DNA of 64,000 nt, taken from the NCBI RefSeq assembly GCF_037083825.1, contig NZ_JBAPLU010000019.1, positions 27,525 through 91,524 on the forward strand, written 5' to 3'. The notes under the pieces are model-generated. The model ran no database searches. It was given only the letters and a program-made list of their open reading frames with translations, and had not been told where the DNA came from. Within the stretch, counting starts at the first letter, position 1. Each line of letters starts with the position of its first letter. Made by a program: the position numbers and the translations under genes. This document shows positions 35,063 to 42,546 of this stretch, in pieces. Source of the stretch: Klenkia sesuvii. Lineage in GTDB: Bacteria > Actinomycetota > Actinomycetes > Mycobacteriales > Geodermatophilaceae.

Positions 35063-35123
35063 GCCGGGTGCAAGCGGAGTGCCGGGGCGCGGTGTTCCCG
35101 CTCGGGGAGGAAGCTGGCCGACG

Positions 35124-36332
35124 ATGACGACGGGGGTGCGGGCACGCGCGACGGTGCCGGGGTTGCTGCTGGCCGGGGTGCTGCTCGTGGCGCTCAACCT
35201 GCGCGGGCCGCTGGTCGCCGTCGCCCCGGTCACCAGCGAGGTGCGCAGCGACCTGGCGGTCGGCGCCGGCACGGTGGGCCTGCTCACGTCGATCCCGGTG
35301 CTGCTGTTCGGGCTGGCCGCCCCGCTCGCCTCCTGGGTGATCGCGCGCGCCGGTACCCACCGGGCCGTCCTGCTGGCCATGCTGGGCGTGCTGGCCGGCA
35401 CCGTGCTGCGCTCGGTCGGCGACGTGCGCACCGCGGTCGCCGGCACCGTCGTCCTGGGCTTGGCCATCACCGTCGGCAACGTGGTGGTGCCGGTGGTGAT
35501 CGGACGGGACTTCCCCGGCGCGACCAACGTGGTCACCGCCGCCTACACCTCGGCGCTCAACGTCGGCGCCACCCTGACCACGACGCTCACCGCACCGCTG
35601 GCCGACCTGGTGGGGTGGCGGTGGGCCCTGGCGTCCTGGGCGCTGCTGGTCGGCCTGGCGTGCCTGGTCTGGACGGCGGGGCTGCGCCGGCAGGCCGCCC
35701 GTGGCGAGTACACCCCACCGCCACCGCTGCCCGGCGCGGCGCGGGCGGTGTGGCGGCAGCCCGCGGTCTGGGGGCTGACCCTGGCCTTCGCCGCGCAGGC
35801 CTTCAGCTACTACGGCGTGACGGCGTGGCTGCCGACGCTGCTGGCCGACGAGCAGGGCCTGTCCCGCAGCACGGCGGGGGTGAGCAGCGCGCTGTTCCAG
35901 GTGTTCGCCGTCGCCGGGGCGTTCGCCGTGCCCGCGCTGGTGCGGTGGTGGGGGCGGCCGGCCGCGGTGCTGCTGGCGGTCACCGCCGCGTGGGCCTTCC
36001 TGCCCGTCGGGCTGCTCACCGCCCCGGGGCTGTGGGCGGTGTGGTGCTCGGTCGCCGGGGTCGCCCAGGGCGGTGGCATCACGGTGGTGTTCATCGCGAT
36101 CGTGGTCCGCTCGCGGGACCTGGTGGAGAACCGCCGGACGTCGGCGATGGTGCAGGGCGGTGGGTACGCGGTCGCCGCGACCGGCCCGCTGGTCGTCGGC
36201 TCGGTGCACGACCTGACCGGCGGGTGGACCGTGCCGATGGTGCTGGTCCTGGGTGCGATCGTGGTCATGGCCGTGGCCGGCGGGCTGTCCGCCGGTGGCC
36301 GGCAGCAGGAGGAGGAGCGTGCACGTGGGTGA
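35124..36332 (+). CDS. MFS transporter, CynX/NimT type
   Basis: 402 residues, twelve membrane helices. NLRGPLVAVAPV in helix 1 and the loop between helices 10 and 11 (RSRDLVENRRTSAMVQGGGYAVAATGPLVVG) are characteristic of the CynX/NimT cyanate- or nitroimidazole-type exporters. The start ATG 35124 has GGGGAGGAAG about 10 nt upstream. Its 3' end overlaps the phosphatase gene by 14 nt. The substrate is unknown. Confidence 0.88.
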   Translation: MTTGVRARATVPGLLLAGVLLVALNLRGPLVAVAPVTSEVRSDLAVGAGTVGLLTSIPVLLFGLAAPLASWVIARAGTHRAVLLAMLGVLAGTVLRSVGDVRTAVAGTVVLGLAITVGNVVVPVVIGRDFPGATNVVTAAYTSALNVGATLTTTLTAPLADLVGWRWALASWALLVGLACLVWTAGLRRQAARGEYTPPPPLPGAARAVWRQPAVWGLTLAFAAQAFSYYGVTAWLPTLLADEQGLSRSTAGVSSALFQVFAVAGAFAVPALVRWWGRPAAVLLAVTAAWAFLPVGLLTAPGLWAVWCSVAGVAQGGGITVVFIAIVVRSRDLVENRRTSAMVQGGGYAVAATGPLVVGSVHDLTGGWTVPMVLVLGAIVVMAVAGGLSAGGRQQEEERARG

Positions 36333-36909
36333 GATCGTCGTCGTCCGGCACGGCCAGACGGAGTGGAGCCTGTCGGGGCAGCACACCGGGGTGACCGACC
36401 TGCCGTTGCTCCCCGAGGGCGAGCAGCAGGCCCGGGCGCTGCGCGGGCCGCTGGCCCGCCGGTCGTTCGTCGAGGTGCGGGTCAGTCCGCGCGAGCGGGC
36501 CCGGCGCACCGCCGAGCTGGCCGGGCTGCCCACCGACACGGTGGACGACGACCTCGTCGAGGTCGACTACGGCCGCTGGGAGGGCCGCACCACCCCGGAC
36601 ATCTCGGCGGAGCTGGGTCGCACCTGGTCGCTGTGGACCGACGGCACCGAGCCCGGGGACACCCCCGGCGAGTCGCTGTCGGAGGTGGCGGTGCGCTGCG
36701 ACCGCGTGCTGGAGCGGGTGCGCCCGCGGCTGGCCGACGGCGACGTCGCCCTGGTCGCGCACGGGCACGTGCTGCGCATCCTCACGGCCCGCTGGCTGGG
36801 CCTGGCCCCCGAGGCCGGGGCGCTGTTCGCGCTGCACGCGGGGTCGTTCGGGGCGCTGGGCCACGAGCACGACCGCCCGGTGCTCTCCGGCTGGAACCAG
36901 GCCGGCTGA
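36319..36909 (+). CDS. Histidine phosphatase (phosphoglycerate mutase-like)
   Basis: 196 residues. The RHG motif VVRHGQTEWS (phosphorylated His), TGVTDLPLLPEGEQQA, EVDYGRWEGRTTPDI and ALVAHGHVLRIL (second His) define the branch-1 histidine phosphatase family, close to the broad-specificity phosphatases with an EGR-type motif. GTG 36319 has AGGAGG 6 nt upstream and overlaps the MFS stop; GTG 36325 is an alternative. The substrate is unknown. Confidence 0.9.
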   Translation: MHVGEIVVVRHGQTEWSLSGQHTGVTDLPLLPEGEQQARALRGPLARRSFVEVRVSPRERARRTAELAGLPTDTVDDDLVEVDYGRWEGRTTPDISAELGRTWSLWTDGTEPGDTPGESLSEVAVRCDRVLERVRPRLADGDVALVAHGHVLRILTARWLGLAPEAGALFALHAGSFGALGHEHDRPVLSGWNQAG

Positions 36910-36917
36910 GCTGCGGG

Positions 36918-37979
36918 TCAGCCGGCCAGCGGCTCGGGGACGACGCGGGCGGGGCGGCCGAACAGCCAGCCCTGGCCGAGGTCGACGCCGAGCTGGCGGG
37001 CCTGGTCGGCACGGGCCGGCGTCTCCACGCCCTCGGCGACCACGACCGCACCGAGGGAGTGCGCGACCTCCACGAGCCCGCCCACGACCGCGCGGGCGGC
37101 CGCGCTGTCCAGCCGGGCGACGAGGGCCTTGTCCAGCTTGACGACGTCGGGCCGCAGCGCCGACACCAGCGCCAGGCTCGACCAGCCCACGCCCACGTCG
37201 TCCAGGGCCACCCGCCACCCCTGCGCCCGGTGGTGCTCGAGCACGGCGAGCAGGTGCCCCCGGTCGCGGGCGGCGTGCGCCTCCACCACCTCGAACACCA
37301 CCTGCTCGGGGGCGATGCCGGCGGCCCGCACGGCCTGCGCGGTGCCGGCCAGGCAGACCTCGGGCCGGTAGACCACGTCCGGGCTGCTGTTGACGAACAG
37401 GTCGGCCGGGCCGAGCCACGGGCCGGCGGTGGTGACCGCGGCCTCGCGGGCCCAGCGGTCGAGCCGGTCGCCCCACCCCGCGGCTGCGGCCAGGAAGAAC
37501 AGGTCACCCCCGCCGACCTCACGACCGTCGACGCGCCCGCGCAGCAGCGCCTCGTACCCGGTGGTGCGGCCGTCGGCCAGGTCGACCACGGGCTGGTAGA
37601 CCGGGAAGAGGTCGGCCTCGGCCAGCAGCCCCACCTCGGCGGTCACCCCGCGGCGGGCCAGCTCGACGGAGAGGGTGGGCGCGGCCATCAGGGCGGCGGC
37701 GACGGCGATGCCGTCGTCGTCACCGGGGTCGGTGGCCACCCGGACGGCGTCGGTCTCGGCCACGGTCAGGTCGCGGGCCAGCCGGACGAACAGGCGGTCG
37801 AAACGGGTGGCGTCCAGCGGGCTGCTGTCGTCGACGACGTCGACCAGCCCCGGCGCGGGCTCCGCGTTCAGGCCCAGCTCGGTGGCCGCCCGGGCGACCA
37901 GGGGCAGGACGTGGGGGACCGTGCTGGCCAGCAGGAGTCGACCGACCCGCCCCGGCAGCACGAAGCGCGGGGGCGCCAC
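36918..37979 (-). CDS. Stand-alone EAL-domain c-di-GMP phosphodiesterase
   Basis: 353 residues from GTG 37979 (AGGA 7 nt upstream; ATG 38018 is an alternative without Shine-Dalgarno). The N-terminal 135 residues have no recognised domain. The EAL domain (about 140-350) keeps the catalytic set: YQPVVDL, EALLRG, FVNSSP, FEVVE, the DD of ALDDVGVGWSSL, VVKLDKAL, VVAEGVET and LGQGWLFGRP. It should therefore hydrolyse c-di-GMP to pGpG, which oligoribonuclease (2872-3516) would finish. It has no GGDEF or membrane segment. Confidence 0.88.
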   Translation of the reverse strand: MAPPRFVLPGRVGRLLLASTVPHVLPLVARAATELGLNAEPAPGLVDVVDDSSPLDATRFDRLFVRLARDLTVAETDAVRVATDPGDDDGIAVAAALMAAPTLSVELARRGVTAEVGLLAEADLFPVYQPVVDLADGRTTGYEALLRGRVDGREVGGGDLFFLAAAAGWGDRLDRWAREAAVTTAGPWLGPADLFVNSSPDVVYRPEVCLAGTAQAVRAAGIAPEQVVFEVVEAHAARDRGHLLAVLEHHRAQGWRVALDDVGVGWSSLALVSALRPDVVKLDKALVARLDSAAARAVVGGLVEVAHSLGAVVVAEGVETPARADQARQLGVDLGQGWLFGRPARVVPEPLAG

Positions 37980-38137
37980 GTCGCGTCCTGCTCGTCCTCC
38001 CGGCACGGGAGGCAGCATCGCGCAGGGGCGTCGCGGCCGGTACGAGGCGCGCGGGACACGCGTACCGGGTCCATGGTGTACCGGAACCGCAGTGGAATGG
38101 CTGACCACAACCTGTTCGTGCCCAACAGTGAACGGTC

Positions 38138-38143
38138 TAAAGT
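38138..38143 (+). promoter_or_regulatory. -10 box of a probable leaderless tetR transcript
   Basis: TAAAGT is followed by 6 nt and the ATG at 38150, with no Shine-Dalgarno. GTTC and GAAC half-sites flank the promoter (about 38114 and 38130), a possible autoregulatory operator. Confidence 0.5.
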
Positions 38144-38149
38144 CTTGGC

Positions 38150-38770
38150 ATGGCTACACCCACGCTCCAGGAGACCGGGCGCCCCAACCGAGGCGGCCGG
38201 CCGCGCGACCCCTCCCGCGACGGGGTGATCCGCGCGGCGATCCTGCGACTGCTCGCCGACGTGGGCTACAACGCGCTCACGATGGACGCCGTCGCCGCCG
38301 AGGCCGGCGTGGGCAAGGCCACCATCTACCGGCGCTGGCGGACCAAGTCCGACCTGGTGGTCGACACCATCGCCGAGATGAACCGCGAGGGCACCCCGGC
38401 GCCCGACACCGGCGACCTCGTCGAGGACCTGCGGGTGATGCTCTGCTCGCTGGTCGAGGTCCTCAACGGGCCGACCGGGTCGGCGTCGCTGTCGCTGCTG
38501 TCCACGCTGCCCCACCAGCCGGCCCTCGCGCAGGCGTTCCGCGAGGGGCCGTTGGCGGTCTGGCGCGGCGGGTTCGCCGAGGTCTGGCGCCGCGCCGAGG
38601 CCCGCGGCGACGTGGCCGCGGGCACCGCGAGCTCCGCGGTGGCCCAGGCGGCGTCGGGCCTGCTGGTGCAGCGGTGGCTGCTCACCGGCGAACCGCTGGA
38701 CGAGCAGTACGTGGAGACGGTGCTGGACACCGTCGTCCGACCGCTGGCGCAGGCCGCAGCCCCCGCCTGA
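38150..38770 (+). CDS. TetR-family transcriptional regulator
   Basis: 206 residues. The HTH is ILRLLADVGYNALTMDAVAAEAGVGKATIYRRWRTKSDLV; the C-terminal part matches the TetR_C-type helical domain seen in many actinobacterial regulators (SASLSLLSTLPHQPALAQAFRE, RWLLTGEPLDEQYVETVLDTVVRPL). The ligand and targets are unknown. It is divergent from the EAL gene with 170 nt between, so the EAL gene is one candidate target, and it is separated from copA by a strong terminator. Confidence 0.92.
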   Translation: MATPTLQETGRPNRGGRPRDPSRDGVIRAAILRLLADVGYNALTMDAVAAEAGVGKATIYRRWRTKSDLVVDTIAEMNREGTPAPDTGDLVEDLRVMLCSLVEVLNGPTGSASLSLLSTLPHQPALAQAFREGPLAVWRGGFAEVWRRAEARGDVAAGTASSAVAQAASGLLVQRWLLTGEPLDEQYVETVLDTVVRPLAQAAAPA

Positions 38771-38794
38771 GCCCGCACCCGGCACCCCCGAGCC

Positions 38795-38830
38795 GACGGC
38801 CCGCCCTCTCCCCCCGGAGGGCGGGCCGTC
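38795..38830. terminator. 14-bp perfect hairpin between tetR and copA
   Basis: GACGGCCCGCCCTC pairs perfectly with 38817-38830 around an 8-nt loop. It ends 1 nt from the copA stop and serves both convergent genes. Confidence 0.8.
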
Positions 38831-38831
38831 C

Positions 38832-41045
38832 TCATGCCGGGGTGAACCGGCGCAACCGCAGGCTGTTGGTGACCACCAGCACCGACGAGGCCGCCATCGC
38901 CAACCCGGCCAGCAACGGGTTGAGGTAGCCCAGCGCCGCGAGCGGGATCAGCGCCACGTTGTAGCCGAACGCCCAGACCAGGTTGACCTGGATGGTGCGC
39001 AGCGTGCGCCGGGAGAGCCGCACGGCGTCCGCGGCGGCCACGAGGTCGGCGCGCACGAGCGTGACGTCGCCGGCCTCGATGGCGACGTCGGTGCCGGTGC
39101 CCATGGCGAGGCCGAGGTCGGCCTGCACCAGGGCCGCGGCGTCGTTGACGCCGTCGCCGACCATCGCCACGACCCGACCCTGCTCCTGCAGCCGGCGGAC
39201 GACGTCGACCTTGCCCTCGGGCAGCACCCCCGCGACGACCTCACCGGCGTCGGGGTCCAGCCCCACCTGCCGGGCGACGGCGGCCGCCGCCCCGACGCCG
39301 TCGCCGGTGAGCAGCACGGGGGCCAACCCGAGGTCGCGCAGCTGCGCGACGGCCGCGGCGCTGCTGGGGCGGACGGTGTCGGCGACGACGAGCACGCCGC
39401 GCACCTCGTCGTCGACGGCGACCGACACGACCGTGCGGCCGGCGGCCTCGGCGTCGCGGACGACGTCGGCCCACCGGCCCGCGTCCTCCACCCGCCCGAC
39501 CCGGACCCGCCGCCCCTCCACGGTGCCGGTCACCCCGCGCCCGGCCTGGTTCGCGAAGTCCTCGACCGGGGGCAGTGCACCGGCGTGCCCGGCCACGACG
39601 GCGCGGGCCACCGGGTGCTCGGAGGCCGCCTCGACCGCAGCCGCCCACCGCAGCGTGCCGGGGTCGCCGACCACGTCGACCAGCGACATGGCGCCGGTGG
39701 TGACCGTGCCGGTCTTGTCGAGGACGACGGTGTCGACGGCGCGGGTGGACTCGAGCACCTCGGGGCCCTTGATGACGATGCCGAGCTGCGCGCCCCGCCC
39801 GGTGCCCACCAGCAGTGCCGTCGGCGTGGCCAGGCCCAGCGCGCACGGGCAGGCGATGACGAGGACGGCGACGGCGGAGGTGAACGCCGCGGACACGTCA
39901 CCGGTGGCCAGCAACCAGACCGCCAGCGTGCCGACGGCGACGGCCAGCACCACGGGGACGAACACCGCCGAGACCCGGTCGGCCAACCGCTGCACCGGCG
40001 CCTTGCCGCTCTGCGCGGCGGTGACCAGCCGGCCGAGCGCGGCGAGCGTGGTCGCCTCCCCCACCCGGTCGGCCTCGACCACCAGGCGCCCGCCGACGTT
40101 GACCGAGGCGCCGGTGACCCGGTCGCCCACGCCGACCTCCACCGGAACGGACTCCCCGGTGAGCATCGACACGTCGACCGCGGAGGACCCGGCCACGACC
40201 ACGCCGTCGACGGCGATCTTCTCCCCCGGGCGGACCACGAACCGGTCGCCGACGGCCAACCGGTCCACCGGCACCCGGACCTCGGCGCCGTCGCGCAGCA
40301 CGGCGGCGTCCTTGGCACCCATCGCCAGCAGGGCGCGCAGCGCGGCGCCCGAACGGCGCTTGGCACGGGACTCGGCCCAGCGGCCGGCGAGCAGGAAGAC
40401 CGTCACCGCGCTGGCCACCTCGAGGTAGACCTCGCCGCTGCCCGCCCCCTGCTCGGCGAGCAGGTGGAACTCCATGCGCATGCCGGGCACCCCGGCGCCG
40501 CCCAGGAACAGTGCGTAGAGCGACCACAGGTAGGCCGCGGCGATGCCGACGGACACCAGCGTGTCCATCGTGCTGGCGCCGTGCCGCGCGTTGACCGCCG
40601 CGGCACGGTGGAAGGGCCAGGCGCCCCACACCGCCACCGGGCTGGCCAGCACCAGCGCCAGCCACTGCCAGTTGTCGAACTGCAGCGGCGGGACCATCGA
40701 CAGGACGAGCACCGGCAGCGCCAGCGCGGTCGAGACGAGCAACCGCTGCCGCAGGTCGCGGTCCTCGGCGGGCTCGGGCCGCTCGGCCCCGTCGGGCGTC
40801 GGCTCGTCGCTCGCCGGTCCGGGCAGGGTGGCCGTGTAGCCCGCGGCGGCGACGGCGGCCAGCAGGGTGTCGGGGTCGACGGCGGCCGGGTCGTACCGGA
40901 CGGTGGCGGCCTCGGTGGCGTAGTTGACGCTGGCCTGCACGCCGTCGACCTTGTTCAGCTTGCGCTCGATGCGGTTCGCGCAGCTGGCGCAGGTCATGCC
41001 GGTGATGTCGAGCCGGATCTCGGCGGGCCCCGTGGTGGCGGTCAC
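38832..41045 (-). CDS. copA: Copper-exporting P1B-type ATPase
   Basis: 737 residues. One N-terminal heavy-metal domain (MTCASC, about 17-22), eight membrane helices, actuator VSMLTGESVPVE, the metal-site CPC in VIACPCALGLATPTALL, phosphorylation site DKTGTVTTG, the HP dipeptide in EASEHPVAR and hinge GDGVNDAAAL. The combination identifies a Cu(I) exporter. The last helix retains a conserved MAxSS (AMAASSVLVVTNSLRL). GTG 41045 overlaps the copZ stop. It pumps cytosolic Cu+ out using ATP. Confidence 0.96.
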   Translation of the reverse strand: MTATTGPAEIRLDITGMTCASCANRIERKLNKVDGVQASVNYATEAATVRYDPAAVDPDTLLAAVAAAGYTATLPGPASDEPTPDGAERPEPAEDRDLRQRLLVSTALALPVLVLSMVPPLQFDNWQWLALVLASPVAVWGAWPFHRAAAVNARHGASTMDTLVSVGIAAAYLWSLYALFLGGAGVPGMRMEFHLLAEQGAGSGEVYLEVASAVTVFLLAGRWAESRAKRRSGAALRALLAMGAKDAAVLRDGAEVRVPVDRLAVGDRFVVRPGEKIAVDGVVVAGSSAVDVSMLTGESVPVEVGVGDRVTGASVNVGGRLVVEADRVGEATTLAALGRLVTAAQSGKAPVQRLADRVSAVFVPVVLAVAVGTLAVWLLATGDVSAAFTSAVAVLVIACPCALGLATPTALLVGTGRGAQLGIVIKGPEVLESTRAVDTVVLDKTGTVTTGAMSLVDVVGDPGTLRWAAAVEAASEHPVARAVVAGHAGALPPVEDFANQAGRGVTGTVEGRRVRVGRVEDAGRWADVVRDAEAAGRTVVSVAVDDEVRGVLVVADTVRPSSAAAVAQLRDLGLAPVLLTGDGVGAAAAVARQVGLDPDAGEVVAGVLPEGKVDVVRRLQEQGRVVAMVGDGVNDAAALVQADLGLAMGTGTDVAIEAGDVTLVRADLVAAADAVRLSRRTLRTIQVNLVWAFGYNVALIPLAALGYLNPLLAGLAMAASSVLVVTNSLRLRRFTPA

Positions 41046-41248
41046 GCCGGGGTGGCGGCGTAGCCGGCCTCCGCCACGGCCGCGCGCACCCGGTCGTCGT
41101 CGACGTCCTCGCCGGTGACCCGCAGGGTGCCGGCGGCGAGGTCGACGTCGACGTCGCGGACGCCGGGCACCTCGGTGACCTCCTCGGTGACGGAGGCGAC
41201 GCAGTGCTGGCAGGTCATGCCGGTGACGGTGTAGTCGAGCGTGCTCAT
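41042..41248 (-). CDS. copZ: Copper chaperone
   Basis: 68 residues, a single heavy-metal-associated domain with the metal motif MTCQHC (residues 11-16) and a betaalphabetabetaalphabeta length pattern. It delivers Cu+ to CopA. It lies between csoR (17-nt gap) and copA (GTGA overlap). Confidence 0.95.
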   Translation of the reverse strand: MSTLDYTVTGMTCQHCVASVTEEVTEVPGVRDVDVDLAAGTLRVTGEDVDDDRVRAAVAEAGYAATPA

Positions 41249-41265
41249 GGGGTTCCCCTCCCGGC

Positions 41266-41559
41266 TCAGGACCGGACCAGCCGCGCGATGGCGGCGGAGG
41301 CCTCGGCGATCTTGGCGTCGGCGGCTGCGCCGTCGTCGTCCGCGCTGGCGGCGACCGCGTGCCGCACGCAGTGCCCCAGGTGGTCGTCCAGCAGCCCGAG
41401 GGCGACGGCCTGCAGGGCCTTGGTGGCCGCCGAGACCTGGGTCAGCACGTCGATGCAGTAGGTGTCCTCCTCGACCATGCGGGAGATGCCACGCACCTGG
41501 CCCTCGACGCGCTTGAGCCGCGCCAGCACCTGCTCCTTGTTGCCCTCGTAGCCAGCCAT
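41266..41559 (-). CDS. csoR: Copper-sensing repressor CsoR
   Basis: 97 residues. The Cu(I) ligands of the CsoR family are present: Cys in EEDTYCIDVLTQ and His/Cys in LLDDHLGHCVRHAV. The DNA-binding N-terminal KRVEGQVRGISRMVEE is typical. ATG 41559 is used; TTG 41568 is a three-codon-longer alternative. TACCTT lies 7 nt upstream of the ATG, so the message may be leaderless. It represses its own operon, csoR-copZ-copA, until copper binds. Confidence 0.96.
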   Translation of the reverse strand: MAGYEGNKEQVLARLKRVEGQVRGISRMVEEDTYCIDVLTQVSAATKALQAVALGLLDDHLGHCVRHAVAASADDDGAAADAKIAEASAAIARLVRS

Positions 41560-41566
41560 GCTGACC

Positions 41567-41585
41567 AAGGTACCCCTAGGGGGTA
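41567..41585 (-). promoter_or_regulatory. CsoR operator overlapping the csoR -10 box
   Basis: The near-palindrome TACCCCTAGGGGGTA (41571-41585) has the GC-rich arms and A/T-edged core expected of a CsoR box. It overlaps TACCTT (41572-41567 read on the minus strand), the candidate -10. The whole control region is only 30 nt, squeezed between the DUF427 stop and csoR. Confidence 0.7.
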
Positions 41586-41589
41586 GGGG

Positions 41590-42087
41590 TTACCACCCGC
41601 GGGTGCCGGGTTCGCCCTTGAACGGGCCGACCACCTCGTCGGTGATCCAGCCGCCGTAGAAGTCACCGGCTTGTGCCCGCACCACCTCGCCGTCGACGGT
41701 GGCCCGGTCGAGCTTCGACGGGTAGAAGGCCACGGCGCCGCACAGGTGCCGGTAGCCCTCCGTGGGGTTCTCGTAGGACCAGCCGACGGCCGGGTACCGG
41801 GTGCCGTCGACGACGGCGTCCCAGTAGGTGGCCACGCCCTTCCACTCGCACCAGCTGGCCCCCTCGGCGCGCTGCAGCACGCCCTCGGCGACGTCCTCGC
41901 GGGGCACGTAGAACACCGGCGGGTGACTGGTCTCGCACACGCGGGCCGCGCGGTCGGTGCTGGCGACGACCCGGCCGCCGAGCACCGCCTCGACGCGCCG
42001 GGGGGTGATCTCGGCCGAGGGGGGACGCGGGTAGTCCCAGACGGACTCCTGACCGGGGCCGACGGGGTCGGGCTGCGGGTGCCTCAC
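41590..42087 (-). CDS. DUF427 domain protein
   Basis: 165 residues with one DUF427 domain: VEAVLGGRVVASTDRAARVCETSHPPVFYVPREDV, SWCEWKGVATYWDAV, AVGWSYENPTEGY, HLCGAVAFYPSKLD. This is a beta-rich fold of unknown biochemistry. GTG 42087. The copper operon starts immediately after it on the same strand, so read-through is possible, but function in copper handling is not implied. Confidence 0.88.
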   Translation of the reverse strand: MRHPQPDPVGPGQESVWDYPRPPSAEITPRRVEAVLGGRVVASTDRAARVCETSHPPVFYVPREDVAEGVLQRAEGASWCEWKGVATYWDAVVDGTRYPAVGWSYENPTEGYRHLCGAVAFYPSKLDRATVDGEVVRAQAGDFYGGWITDEVVGPFKGEPGTRGW

Positions 42088-42105
42088 CCGCCCCAGTGTG
42101 CCCGC

Positions 42106-42336
42106 CTACCGGCCGCGGTGCCGGACCTTCTGGACGACGACGAACGTCACGAACAGCCCGGCCGCGGCCAGCGTCGCCTGACCGGCGGGGCTGGTCAGCC
42201 ACTGCTGCGCCCGGGCCTTGGCCTGCTCGGTCAGCCGGCTCGGGCTGCCCCGGAAGACCAGCTGGTCCAACGTGGCCGCCAGCGACTCGCGGGCGGCGTC
42301 GATCTCCTGCTGGATCTGCTCGGGGCTGCGTGGCAC
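42106..42336 (-). CDS. Small DUF3618-type membrane protein
   Basis: 76 residues. The N-terminal helix (PRSPEQIQQEIDAARESLAATLDQL) is the DUF3618 signature. A linker and one membrane helix (about 55-70) follow, with a basic tail KVRHRGR. DUF3618 proteins are common small actinobacterial membrane proteins, often near DUF1469 genes; no such partner is visible here. GTG 42336 is the start consistent with the family. Confidence 0.8.
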   Translation of the reverse strand: MPRSPEQIQQEIDAARESLAATLDQLVFRGSPSRLTEQAKARAQQWLTSPAGQATLAAAGLFVTFVVVQKVRHRGR

Positions 42337-42390
42337 GCCGACAGCCTGCCACGTCCCCCGCCGTCCCACCGCTCCTAGACTCCCCCCGAC

Positions 42391-42471
42391 GCGGGAGTGG
42401 TGTAACGGCAGCCACGCCAGGTTTAGGTCCTGGTGCCTTCGGGCGTAGGGGTTCGACTCCCCTCTCCCGCA
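42391..42471 (+). tRNA. tRNA-Leu (TAG)
   Basis: A class II tRNA of 81 nt. Acceptor GCGGGAG / CTCCCGC, anticodon stem CCAGG / CCTGG with loop TTTAGGT (anticodon TAG at 42424-42426), long variable arm TGCCTTCGGGCG, T-loop TTCGACT, discriminator A. CCA is not encoded. Confidence 0.97.
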
Positions 42472-42546
42472 CGCGCATCCCCCCGTGGGGTGAGCCGGGC
42501 GGCCCCCGGGCTGGCCGTCAGCCGGTCCGGTGCCGACTCGTCCAGG

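Noticed and set aside
42433..42546. Glycosyltransferase start inside tRNA-Leu
   Set aside because: Coding sequence overlapping the tRNA is implausible; GTG starts at 42490 and 42547 are available.
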